Shown: piece after piece, positions 13,812-21,615 of the stretch
Numbering within the stretch: the first letter of the stretch is position 1
How the letters are laid out: each line of letters begins with the position of its first letter
NCBI GenBank assembly: GCA_910578715.1
Contig: CAJTRL010000029.1
Span: forward strand, 1-42,430
DNA from: an uncultured Lachnospiraceae bacterium
GTDB taxonomy: Bacteria; Bacillota; Clostridia; Lachnospirales; Lachnospiraceae
Direction of reading: 5' to 3'
Length of the DNA stretch: 42,430 nucleotides
The notes under the pieces: model-generated
Database searches by the model: none
What the model saw: the letters and a program-made list of their open reading frames with translations, nothing else
Told to the model about the DNA's origin: nothing
Program-made: the position numbers and the translations under genes

Positions 13812-14660
13812 ATGAAACAAATAAAAGAAAAAGGAATGAAGCTGCTTTTTTTCCTGACGGCGTGCATTTCCATAGCAGCGGTTGTGCTGATTTGTATTTT
13901 CCTGTTTGCAAACGGCATCCCGGCAATAAGAGAAATAGGTGTTTTCAGGTTTCTGTTTGGCCTGAAATGGAAACCGGCCAATAACCTATACGGGATTCTG
14001 CCAATGATTGCCGGCTCTCTCTGCGTAACGGCCGGGGCATTATTTATCGGCGTGCCGGTCGGCATACTGACGGCGGTATTTATGGCGAAGTTCTGCCCGA
14101 AAAAGATTTATGCGCCTTTGAAAGCCGCGGTGAATCTGATGGCGGGGATTCCGTCGGTCGTATATGGATTTTTCGGATTAGTGGTCTTAGTGCCTCTGGT
14201 ACGGGAACTGTTTGGCGGGCGCGGTATGAGCGTTCTGACAGCCTCTGTTTTACTTGGCCTGATGATTCTGCCAACGATTATCAGCGTTTCTGAAACCGCA
14301 ATCCAGGCGGTGCCGGAAAGTTATTATGAGGGCGGACTTGCGCTTGGAGCCTCTCATGAAAGAAGCGTTTTTTATACGGTTCTTCCGGCTGCCAAAAGCG
14401 GCATTTTTGCCGGCGTGGTTTTGGGGATTGGGCGGGCGGCCGGCGAGACGATGGCGGTCATGATGGTGGCGGGAAACCAGCCGGTCATTCCGGACAGTAT
14501 TCTTTCCGGCGTCCGGACACTGACCACCAATATTGTGTTGGAAATGGGATATTCCACGGATTTGCACAGAGAAGCGTTAATCGGAACAGCGGTAGTCCTG
14601 TTTGTTTTTATTCTTATCATCAATCTGTTCCTTTCCCGGATAAAAAGGAGAGTGAGATAA
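13812..14660 (+). CDS. pstC: Phosphate ABC transporter permease PstC
   Basis: A 282-residue inner-membrane subunit with about six membrane segments. The EAA-type loop that contacts PstB is visible as EGGLALGASHERSVFYTVLPAAKSG, followed by GIGRAAGETMAVMMVAGN, the typical PstC signature. It pairs with PstA to form the phosphate channel. AAGGAGCG lies directly before the ATG. Length is normal for the Gram-positive form. The gene follows pstS by 53 bp and abuts pstA with no gap. Confidence 0.93.
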   Translation: MKQIKEKGMKLLFFLTACISIAAVVLICIFLFANGIPAIREIGVFRFLFGLKWKPANNLYGILPMIAGSLCVTAGALFIGVPVGILTAVFMAKFCPKKIYAPLKAAVNLMAGIPSVVYGFFGLVVLVPLVRELFGGRGMSVLTASVLLGLMILPTIISVSETAIQAVPESYYEGGLALGASHERSVFYTVLPAAKSGIFAGVVLGIGRAAGETMAVMMVAGNQPVIPDSILSGVRTLTTNIVLEMGYSTDLHREALIGTAVVLFVFILIINLFLSRIKRRVR

Positions 14661-15653
14661 ATGGCCGTAAATCTAAAGAAGAGATGGCGCGCATACAGGC
14701 GCGACCCCCAATCCCTGTTTCTGTTTCTTATGGTATGCGCCGCGGCGTTTCTTACAATGCTGTCGTTAGTTTTTATTATTGTATATGTTCTTGTAAAAGG
14801 GATGCCGAATATAACGCCGGATTTATTCCGCGTCAGATACACAACGGAAAACGTGTCCCTGCTTCCGGCGCTTGTCAATACCTTATTTATCACGGCACTT
14901 TCCCTGTTGTTTGCGGTTCCGTCAGGAATTGGCGCCGCAATATATCTGACGGAATACGCAAGGCGGGGGAACAGGCTGATTTCTGTCATAGGAATCACCG
15001 CCGAAACATTATCAGGCATTCCGTCGATTGTTTATGGATTGTTCGGTTCCCTGTTTTTTGTAAAATTTCTTGGTCTGGGACTGTCTTTGTTATCCGGTGC
15101 GCTGACCCTGAGCATTATGATTCTGCCGCTTATCATGCGCACGACGGAAGAAGCGTTAAGAAGTGTTCCGGACAGTTACCGTGAGGGCAGCTTTGGGCTT
15201 GGAGCCGGAAAACTGCGGACCGTATTTTCGATTGTTCTGCCCTGTGCCGTTCCGGGGATTTTGTCCGGCGTCATTCTCGGCATCGGGCGCATTGTCGGAG
15301 AATCGGCGGCGCTGATTTTTACCGCCGGAACCGTTGCGGAAATAGCGGACAGCGTTTTTTCCTCGGCAAGAACCTTATCCGTTCATATGTATTCCCTTTC
15401 GGGAGAGGGACTGTATATCGACCAGACCTATGCTACGGCGGTGGTTCTGCTGGCGGTGGTTGTTCTGATAAACGGTCTGTCCGGCCTTGTGGCCAAAAAA
15501 ATAGGGAAGCAGAATTCCGGGCGTGAAAACCGCCAGAGCAGCAGACAGGGAGGAGTCAGTACAGATGGAAAAAATTACAGTGGAAAATCTGGATTTATTT
15601 TACGGGAATTTTCAGGCCCTGAAAAAAATCAACGTCGTGTTTCAGGAACGTGA
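14661..15653 (+). CDS. pstA: Phosphate ABC transporter permease PstA, with extended C-terminus
   Basis: A 330-residue membrane subunit of the phosphate importer. PstA features include GIPSIVYGLFG and the EAA loop YREGSFGLGAGKLRTVFSIVLPCAVPGI followed by GIGRIVGESAALIFTAGT. The ATG immediately follows the pstC stop, with AAAGGAGAG in the end of pstC as ribosome site. PstA proteins normally end near residue 280-290; here the frame runs about 45 polar residues further and overlaps pstB by 89 bp in another frame. The tail has no sign of a folded domain, so loss of an original stop codon is the simplest explanation. Confidence 0.9.
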   Translation: MAVNLKKRWRAYRRDPQSLFLFLMVCAAAFLTMLSLVFIIVYVLVKGMPNITPDLFRVRYTTENVSLLPALVNTLFITALSLLFAVPSGIGAAIYLTEYARRGNRLISVIGITAETLSGIPSIVYGLFGSLFFVKFLGLGLSLLSGALTLSIMILPLIMRTTEEALRSVPDSYREGSFGLGAGKLRTVFSIVLPCAVPGILSGVILGIGRIVGESAALIFTAGTVAEIADSVFSSARTLSVHMYSLSGEGLYIDQTYATAVVLLAVVVLINGLSGLVAKKIGKQNSGRENRQSSRQGGVSTDGKNYSGKSGFILREFSGPEKNQRRVSGT

Positions 15654-16314
15654 GATAACCGCGCTGATTGGGCCGTCGGGCTGCGGAAAATCCACATTGT
15701 TAAAAAGCCTGAACCGGATGAATGATTTGGTGGAAGACTGTGAAATAAAAGGAACGATTCGGCTGGACGGTGAAGACATTTACGGCGATATGGATATTAA
15801 CCTGTTGCGCAGACGCGTGGGTATGGTGTTTCAGAAGCCGAATCCGTTTCCGATGAGCATTTATGACAATATCGCGTTTGGACCGAGGACCCATGGCATC
15901 CGCTCTAAAGCGGCGCTGGACGAAATTGTGGAGCGTTCTTTGAAGAGCGCCGCAATCTGGGACGAAGTCAAAGACCGCCTGAAAAAATCTGCGCTCGGCA
16001 TGTCGGGAGGCCAGCAGCAGCGGCTCTGCATTGCCCGCGCGCTGGCGGTGGAACCGGAGGTTCTGCTGATGGACGAACCGACCAGCGCGCTTGACCCGAT
16101 TTCCACGGCAAAGGTAGAAGAGCTGGCATCGGAATTAAAAAAGAAATACACAATTGTCATTGTAACGCACAATATGCAGCAGGCGCTGCGCATCTCCGAC
16201 CGGACGGCATTTTTTCTGCTGGGGGAAATGGTAGAACTGGGGGAAACGGAAAAATTATTTTCCATGCCCCGGGATAAGCGGACGGAAGATTATATTACGG
16301 GGAGGTTTGGATAA
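15565..16314 (+). CDS. pstB: Phosphate ABC transporter ATP-binding protein PstB
   Basis: A 249-residue ATPase. Walker A GPSGCGKST, the PstB-typical FQKPNPFPMSIYDNIAFGPR, signature MSGGQQQRLCIARAL, Walker B VLLMDEPTSALDP and the H-loop VTHNMQQ are all present. A longer frame from 15523 is open, but GGGAGGAG about nine bases before the ATG at 15565 and the conserved MEKITVENLDLFYG start fix this choice. Length is the family norm. It overlaps the end of pstA by 89 bp and the start of phoU by 1 bp, so translation is probably coupled. Confidence 0.95.
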   Translation: MEKITVENLDLFYGNFQALKKINVVFQEREITALIGPSGCGKSTLLKSLNRMNDLVEDCEIKGTIRLDGEDIYGDMDINLLRRRVGMVFQKPNPFPMSIYDNIAFGPRTHGIRSKAALDEIVERSLKSAAIWDEVKDRLKKSALGMSGGQQQRLCIARALAVEPEVLLMDEPTSALDPISTAKVEELASELKKKYTIVIVTHNMQQALRISDRTAFFLLGEMVELGETEKLFSMPRDKRTEDYITGRFG

Positions 16315-16955
16315 TGCGTCCCAGATTTGATGAGCAACTGGATTTATTAAACAAAGAACTGATTACAATGGGGGCCTTCTGTGAAAATGCCATCGCGATG
16401 TCCGTAAAAGCGCTGGCGGAGGGGAACCCGAAACTTGCACAGACGGTTCTCGAACTGTCCGCCCAGATAGACCACAAGGAACGCGAGATTGAGACGATGT
16501 GTTTAAAGCTGCTATTGCAGCAGCAGCCTGTGGCAAAAGATTTAAGGATTGTGTCCTCCGCGCTGAAAATGGTGACGGATATGGCAAGAATCGGAGACCA
16601 GTCCGCGGACATCGCGGAGATTATTACGCTGGCAAATATCCATGCGGATGACGATACGCAGATTATCCACGATATGTCCGCCGCCGTGATTAAGATGGTG
16701 ACGGACAGCATTGACGCTTTTGTCAAAAAAGACATCGGTATGGCAAGGGCGGTGATTGATTATGACGATGTCGTGGACTCCTTTTTTAACGAGGCAAAAA
16801 AGATGCTGATTGAGCTGTTCAGCAAGCCGGAAACGGACGGCGAATACGCGGTAGACCTCCTGATGATTGCCAAATATTTTGAACGTATCGGGGACCATGC
16901 GGTAAACATTGCAAAATGGGTGCTGTTTTCCATTACCGGAAATAAGGAAGGGTAA
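16314..16955 (+). CDS. phoU: Phosphate transport regulator PhoU
   Basis: A 213-residue all-helical cytoplasmic protein made of two three-helix repeats. It starts MRPRFDEQLDLLNKELITMG and carries the metal-binding-type motif D(K)EREIET in the first repeat and DYDDVVDSFFNEAKK with YFERIGDHAVNIAKW in the second, as usual for PhoU. It mediates signalling between the Pst transporter and the PhoR kinase and restrains phosphate uptake. Its ATG overlaps the pstB stop as TAATG, with GGGGAGG upstream. Confidence 0.93.
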   Translation: MRPRFDEQLDLLNKELITMGAFCENAIAMSVKALAEGNPKLAQTVLELSAQIDHKEREIETMCLKLLLQQQPVAKDLRIVSSALKMVTDMARIGDQSADIAEIITLANIHADDDTQIIHDMSAAVIKMVTDSIDAFVKKDIGMARAVIDYDDVVDSFFNEAKKMLIELFSKPETDGEYAVDLLMIAKYFERIGDHAVNIAKWVLFSITGNKEG

Positions 16956-17004
16956 AAATGCGTCTGAAAACGCGCACAAAGAATATGCCATGAGGACAGG
17001 GCGG

Positions 17005-17033
17005 TTCATAAAAGACGGTCCATGTGGTATGAT
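17005..17033 (+). promoter_or_regulatory. Internal promoter for phoP-phoR
   Basis: TTCATA, 17-bp spacer, TGgTATGAT (extended -10, 17028-17033), 49 bp before phoP. Just downstream lies a small inverted repeat TTGAAT-aa-ATTCAA (17041-17054), a possible operator. Confidence 0.5.
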
Positions 17034-17082
17034 GGTAATGTTGAATAAATTCAAATACAAACAGGATGAAGGATAAAAGACA

Positions 17083-17757
17083 ATGATTTATTGTGTGGAA
17101 GACGATAATGCAGTCAGGGATTTAATGATATATACGCTGAATGCCTCCGGGTTTGAGGCAAGAGGTTTTGACAGCGGAAACGGTCTTTTTGACGCCTGCC
17201 GGACAGAACTGCCGCAGCTGATTATGCTTGATATTATGCTGCCCGGCGAAGACGGATACTCTATACTGAAAAAACTGCGCATGCAGCCGGAAACAAAAGA
17301 AATACCGGTTATTATGGCGTCGGCCAAAGGAACCGAATACGACAAAGTAACCGGGCTTGACCTGGGGGCGGACGATTACCTTGCAAAGCCTTTTGGCATG
17401 ATGGAGATGATTTCCCGCGTCAGGGCGGTGCTGCGCCGCACGGAGCCGAAAAAAGAAGCGAAAATCATAAAAATCGGAAATCTTGAACTGAATTTGGAAA
17501 CTTATGTGGTTCTTGTATGCGGCGAGCGGGTTCAGCTGACGTTAAAAGAACATAAGCTGCTTTGTACTTTTATGGATTCCCCCGGACGGGTATTTACCAG
17601 AGACCAGCTTCTTGAAATCGTATGGGGAACTGATTATACAGGCGAGACCCGGACCGTGGACGTTCATATAGGGACGCTCAGGACAAAGCTGGGCGAATGC
17701 GGAAGCTATATTGCAACCGTAAGAGGCGTCGGGTACCGGATGGAGGTAATGGGTTGA
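17083..17757 (+). CDS. phoP: Phosphate-regulon response regulator PhoP (PhoB-like)
   Basis: A 224-residue OmpR/PhoB-family regulator. The receiver has acidic residues D7/D8, phospho-acceptor D50 in IMLDIMLPGEDGY and Lys in ADDYLAKPF; the winged-helix domain contains LTLKEHKLLCTFMDSPGRVFTRDQLL and RTVDVHIGTLRTKLG. Its location after phoU and before a PhoR-type kinase identifies it as the phosphate regulator. AAGGAT about eight bases before the ATG is the ribosome site. It probably activates the pst promoter through the TTTACA repeats at 12775; that link is inferred. Confidence 0.9.
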   Translation: MIYCVEDDNAVRDLMIYTLNASGFEARGFDSGNGLFDACRTELPQLIMLDIMLPGEDGYSILKKLRMQPETKEIPVIMASAKGTEYDKVTGLDLGADDYLAKPFGMMEMISRVRAVLRRTEPKKEAKIIKIGNLELNLETYVVLVCGERVQLTLKEHKLLCTFMDSPGRVFTRDQLLEIVWGTDYTGETRTVDVHIGTLRTKLGECGSYIATVRGVGYRMEVMG

Positions 17758-17777
17758 AAAATCAGAGATTTTTCAAC
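17753..17777. repeat. Perfect 11-bp inverted repeat at the phoP-phoR junction
   Basis: GTTGAAAAATC and GATTTTTCAAC separated by AGA; the left arm contains the phoP stop codon. It may be an mRNA hairpin that sets the regulator-to-kinase ratio or a weak terminator. Confidence 0.75.
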
Positions 17778-17796
17778 TGCGAATTTGTGCCTTTCA

Positions 17797-17838
17797 GGCC
17801 CAAATATCGCGGACAGAGAGAAAGGCATGGTTATTAGT
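17797..17838 (+). repeat. Start-site cassette, copy at phoR
   Basis: 42 bp identical to 36627-36668. It covers a CGCGGAC block, the purine-rich ribosome site, AAAGGC, the ATG and codons for Val-Ile-Ser. Diverged copies are at pfkA, dus and lysS. Confidence 0.9.
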
Positions 17839-19500
17839 ATGACAAAACGTATTTTTCATTCGATATGTCTTGTGGCGCTGATTGTTTTTCTTGCGGCGGT
17901 GGCTCTGATTATGGGCGTTTTGTATGAGTATTTCTCAGACGTGGAACAGGCACAGCTGAAAATGCAGACAGAGCTTGCCGCCCAGGGCGTTACAAATGAG
18001 GGAATGGAATATTTCAGCGGTCTGAAAATTAAAGACTATCGTATTTCCTGGATAGACCCGTATGGAAATGTTTTGTATGACAGTAAATCAGATACTGCGG
18101 AGATGGAAAACCATCTGGAGCGGGAAGAAGTGCTGCTGGCGCTTTCGAAAGGCTATGGAGAAAGCAGACGGTATTCCGACACTTTGATGGAGCGTTCTCT
18201 TTATTCCGCACAGAAACTGGACGACGGGACGATTCTGCGTCTTTCCATATCGCAAAATTCCATATTAATGCTCCTTCTGGGCATGGTGCAGCCTATCGGC
18301 ATTGTTTTCATCATTGCGTTAGTTTTGTCGATTGCATTGGCAGTCCAGGTTTCGAAAAAAGTTGTAAAACCGCTAAATGAAATCGACCTTGACAATCCCT
18401 TGTCCAACGAGGGATATGACGAGCTTTCTCCGCTCCTTCGCCGCATTGACAGCCAGCAGAAGCAGCTGAATAAGCAGAAAGCGGAGCTGGTACAAAAGGG
18501 CGATGAATTAAATACGATTATCGGAAGCATGAACGAAGGAATTATTCTCCTGAACCCAAAGGGAAAGATTATCAGCATTAATCCCGCCGCCGTAAAGCTG
18601 CTGGACGCCAGTGCGGATTGTGTCGGTATGGATATGCTGTCTTTGAGCCGGAATCTTGATTTACAGGAAATTCTGGGGGATGCCCTGAGGGGAAAACGGG
18701 GAGAGCGGATTATCCCGTTACAGGGGGAAAGTTACCAGACGAACGCCAGTCCGATTATTTCTGAAAACATCGTAAGAGGGGCGGCGCTGTTCTTTTTCAA
18801 TGTCACGGAAAAAGAAAAAGCGGAGCAGATGCGCCGGGAATTTACCGCCAATGTTTCCCATGAACTGAAGACGCCGCTTCATTCCATTTCCGGTTATGCG
18901 GAGCTTTTGAAGAACGATATGGTAAAGAAAAGCGACATCGTGCCCTTCGGCGGGAAGATTTATGATGAAGCGCAGCGCATGATACGGCTGGTGGGGGATA
19001 TTATCAGCCTTTCCCACCTCGACGAAGGCGCTGCGGATATGAAGCATGAAGACATTGATTTGTATCAGATGGCGCAGAAGGCCGTACAGAGTTTAGAGCC
19101 GGAAGCGGCCGCGGCCGGCGTTACAATAGAACTTTCCGGCGTTTCCGTTACCCTGAACGGCATATCCCATCTTCTGTACAGCATGATTTATAACCTTTGC
19201 GATAACGCAATTAAATATAATCACGAGCATGGAAAAGTAACGGTTGCCATACAAAGCGGGGAAAACGCAGTTGTTTTATCTGTGGCAGATACGGGGATTG
19301 GCATCGCGCCGGAACACCAGGGCCGTATTTTTGAGCGGTTTTACAGGGTGGACAAAAGCCGTTCCAAAGCGGTGGGCGGGACGGGGCTCGGACTTTCCAT
19401 CGTGAAGCATGCCGCCAGAATCCATCATGCGAAAGTGGAAGTAGAAAGCGCTGTCGGAAAAGGAACGGCGGTTACCGTATCATTTCCGGATATCGGATAA
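17827..19500 (+). CDS. phoR: Phosphate-sensing histidine kinase PhoR
   Basis: A 557-residue membrane kinase. Two membrane segments (about 12-34 and 155-177) flank an extracytoplasmic sensor loop of roughly 120 residues; then a HAMP-like linker, a PAS-like domain (NTIIGSMNEGIILLNPKGKI), the H-box ANVSHELKTPLHSISGY with His345, and the ATPase domain with NLCDNAIKYN, DTGIGI and GGTGLGLSIV. This layout is that of PhoR. Two starts are possible within the repeat cassette: ATG 17827 (MVISMTKR...) or ATG 17839 (MTKRIF...). It is the last gene of the pst-pho cluster and partners PhoP. Confidence 0.9.
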   Translation: MVISMTKRIFHSICLVALIVFLAAVALIMGVLYEYFSDVEQAQLKMQTELAAQGVTNEGMEYFSGLKIKDYRISWIDPYGNVLYDSKSDTAEMENHLEREEVLLALSKGYGESRRYSDTLMERSLYSAQKLDDGTILRLSISQNSILMLLLGMVQPIGIVFIIALVLSIALAVQVSKKVVKPLNEIDLDNPLSNEGYDELSPLLRRIDSQQKQLNKQKAELVQKGDELNTIIGSMNEGIILLNPKGKIISINPAAVKLLDASADCVGMDMLSLSRNLDLQEILGDALRGKRGERIIPLQGESYQTNASPIISENIVRGAALFFFNVTEKEKAEQMRREFTANVSHELKTPLHSISGYAELLKNDMVKKSDIVPFGGKIYDEAQRMIRLVGDIISLSHLDEGAADMKHEDIDLYQMAQKAVQSLEPEAAAAGVTIELSGVSVTLNGISHLLYSMIYNLCDNAIKYNHEHGKVTVAIQSGENAVVLSVADTGIGIAPEHQGRIFERFYRVDKSRSKAVGGTGLGLSIVKHAARIHHAKVEVESAVGKGTAVTVSFPDIG

Positions 19501-19532
19501 AATGGAAAGCGGGATTTGAAGCGGAATATCTC

Positions 19533-19561
19533 TTTACTTTTTCCCAAAATACTGTTAGAAT
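19533..19561 (+). promoter_or_regulatory. Promoter for the LysM-G5-M23 gene
   Basis: TTTACT, 17-bp spacer, TGtTAGAAT (extended -10). A second extended -10, TGtTACAAT (19582-19587), lies nearer the gene but lacks a good -35. Confidence 0.5.
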
Positions 19562-19645
19562 ATAAAATATTACGAATTTGTTACAATCCGGAGAAAAGTA
19601 TCGCACGGACAGATAGAAATTTTTGGGGAGTTTAGAGTTTGTTTT

Positions 19646-21220
19646 ATGAAATTTATCAGCAGGCATTATAAAAAAATGAAAATTGCATATATTAAAGCTG
19701 CAGGACTTGCTATAATTGCCGCAGCTTTTTTTCTGCCGCATTACCAGAAACTGGAAAGCACGGGAGACAATTTATTCGTTATCAGCTTAAACGGAGAAGA
19801 AGTGGGCGTTGTCGGTGATTTGGAGAAGGTGGACGGCTGTCTGATTGCGGCGCGCCGGGAAATTGCCGGAGACAGCGACGAGATGGTGCTTGCCGACAGC
19901 GAACTGTCTTATGTGGGACAGGAAGTGCTGTGGGGTGAAATTGATGATGAGAGTGTCATAATTGATAACATGACTGCGGTTCTTCGAAACAGCGAGCGGG
20001 AGACGCTGAACCGGTCTTATACGGTAAAAATCAATGAATATACCGTGAATCTTTCCAGTGCGGAGGAAGTGCTGGCGCTGTTACAGGCTTCTCTCGGCAA
20101 GTATGATACGAATAAAGAATACTATGTGGACCTGGTAATGGACCCTGACAGAGAGCTTACCGTTCTGACAACAGCTATTTATGCCAAAGAAGAGGCTGTG
20201 GAAGAAGAGCAGGACATGATTGTGAGCGCCGGTATTGATGCGGAGCTGGATGATATCTTTGCATCGGTGGAGCCGGAGGTGGAAAAGGATTTTTCCGATT
20301 ACGAGCTGGGGCTTCAGACAATTGGATTTGGCGATACGGTGGAAGTCGTAGAGGCTTATCTTCAGGACTATGAAATCACTTCTTTACAGGATGCGATAGA
20401 AGAAGTGACGAAGGACCAGGAGAAAGAACAGATTTATGAAGTGGTGCCCGGCGACACGCTGTCCCAGATTGCGGAGCGGAATGAGCTTTCACTGGACGAG
20501 CTTATCGCGATGAACGATACCATTGAAAATGCAAACTCTACCATCCGCGTCGGGGATGAGCTTATCATTACCGTTCCGGAACCGGAGCTTTCCGTGGAGC
20601 GCACGGAAGAAGTTTATTACGAAGAAGATTACGAAGCGGAAATTATCTATGTGGATAATGACGACTGGTATACGACGCAGACCAAAACATTACAGGAACC
20701 TTCCGCCGGACACAGAATCGTTGTTGCGGACGTGTCTTACCGCAATCAGGAGGAAGTGGCACGGGAAATCCTGAAAGAAGAAATTACTTATGAAGCGGTT
20801 CCGAAAATCGTGGAACGGGGAACAAAGATTCCGCCCACCTATATCAAACCGATTTCCGGCGGAAGAATGTCGTCGGGCTTCGGCAGAAGAAATGCGCCGA
20901 CGAGAGGCGCCAGCACCTATCACAAAGGAATCGACTGGGCGACGCCGACGGGCACGGCGGTTATGGCTTCCTCCGCGGGAACGGTTGTCAAAGCGGGATG
21001 GGGAAGCGGATACGGCTATGTGGTTTATATCAATCATGCCGACGGACGGCAGACCAGATACGGCCATTTGAGCAAGGTGCTGGTAACGACGGGCCAGACC
21101 GTCTCCCAGGGCCAGAAGATTGCTTTAAGCGGCAATACCGGTGTCAGCACCGGCCCGCATGTGCACTTTGAAATTTTGATAAACGGTTCCCAGGTCAATC
21201 CGTTGAATTATTTGAATTAG
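19646..21220 (+). CDS. Secreted/anchored peptidoglycan hydrolase: LysM, G5 and M23 peptidase domains
   Basis: A 524-residue cell-wall enzyme. A hydrophobic segment (about 15-32) acts as signal anchor; a long acidic region follows; LysM at about 268-313 (YEVVPGDTLSQIAERN...IRVGDELIITV); a G5-type domain at about 325-400; and a lysostaphin-type M23 metallopeptidase at about 405-524. The zinc motif HxxxD is HKGID (His426, Asp430) and the second site HxH is HVHFE (505-509), so the peptidase looks active. It should cut peptide cross-bridges in peptidoglycan; similar architectures occur in sporulation and growth hydrolases. GGGGAG is 15 bases from the ATG, a weak match. It stands alone between phoR and murA. 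Confidence 0.9.
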   Translation: MKFISRHYKKMKIAYIKAAGLAIIAAAFFLPHYQKLESTGDNLFVISLNGEEVGVVGDLEKVDGCLIAARREIAGDSDEMVLADSELSYVGQEVLWGEIDDESVIIDNMTAVLRNSERETLNRSYTVKINEYTVNLSSAEEVLALLQASLGKYDTNKEYYVDLVMDPDRELTVLTTAIYAKEEAVEEEQDMIVSAGIDAELDDIFASVEPEVEKDFSDYELGLQTIGFGDTVEVVEAYLQDYEITSLQDAIEEVTKDQEKEQIYEVVPGDTLSQIAERNELSLDELIAMNDTIENANSTIRVGDELIITVPEPELSVERTEEVYYEEDYEAEIIYVDNDDWYTTQTKTLQEPSAGHRIVVADVSYRNQEEVAREILKEEITYEAVPKIVERGTKIPPTYIKPISGGRMSSGFGRRNAPTRGASTYHKGIDWATPTGTAVMASSAGTVVKAGWGSGYGYVVYINHADGRQTRYGHLSKVLVTTGQTVSQGQKIALSGNTGVSTGPHVHFEILINGSQVNPLNYLN

Positions 21221-21234
21221 GGCGATTGAGGAAA

Positions 21235-21460
21235 GATTTGCGAAGCAAATCGTAGAATTTCTTGGTCTGCGTATTCCTGGAAGAATGCCTCGCAGAGGCA
21301 TTCTTTCGTACGAGAAAGATTTGCGAAGCAAATCGTAGAATTTCTTGGGCGGCGTTCTCCTGGAAGAATGCCTCAAAGAGGCATTCTTTCGTGCGAAGGA
21401 GATTTGCGAAGCAAATCGTAGAATTTCTTAGTCTGCGTATTTTGCTGACTTAGAAATTCT
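21235..21460. repeat. 83-bp-period tandem palindromic repeat (REP/BIME-like)
   Basis: Hairpin A, GATTTGC-gaa-GCAAATC, occurs at 21235, 21318 and 21401, exactly 83 bp apart. Hairpin B, AGAATGCCTC with a 3-nt loop and perfect 10-bp stem, occurs at 21282 and 21365. The third unit instead ends in a 14-bp near-perfect inverted repeat (AGAATTTCTTAGTC at 21420-21433 with 21447-21460). An inverted copy of part of the array is at 29285-29343. It fills most of the gene-free gap 21221-21615 and has no spacers of the CRISPR kind. Confidence 0.88.
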
Positions 21461-21468
21461 CTTCGCAC

Positions 21469-21496
21469 TTTACAAATATGAAAATTATGGTATACT
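21469..21496 (+). promoter_or_regulatory. Promoter for murA
   Basis: TTTACA (five of six), 16-bp spacer, TGgTATACT (extended -10, 21491-21496), about 120 bp before murA and directly after the palindromic array. Confidence 0.6.
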
Positions 21497-21615
21497 GTAT
21501 GGTAATTGTTCAGGATAAACGGGATGCCCGTCCGGGCTCCTTTACGATACGATAAATCAGGATGGAAAATAAAATAATATTTGCATTTGAAATGAAATGA
21601 TGCAGGGGACTATAT

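Noticed and set aside
21235..21460. Possible CRISPR array because of regularly spaced repeats
   Set aside because: The intervening sequence is itself repeated and palindromic, there are no unique spacers and no cas genes nearby.
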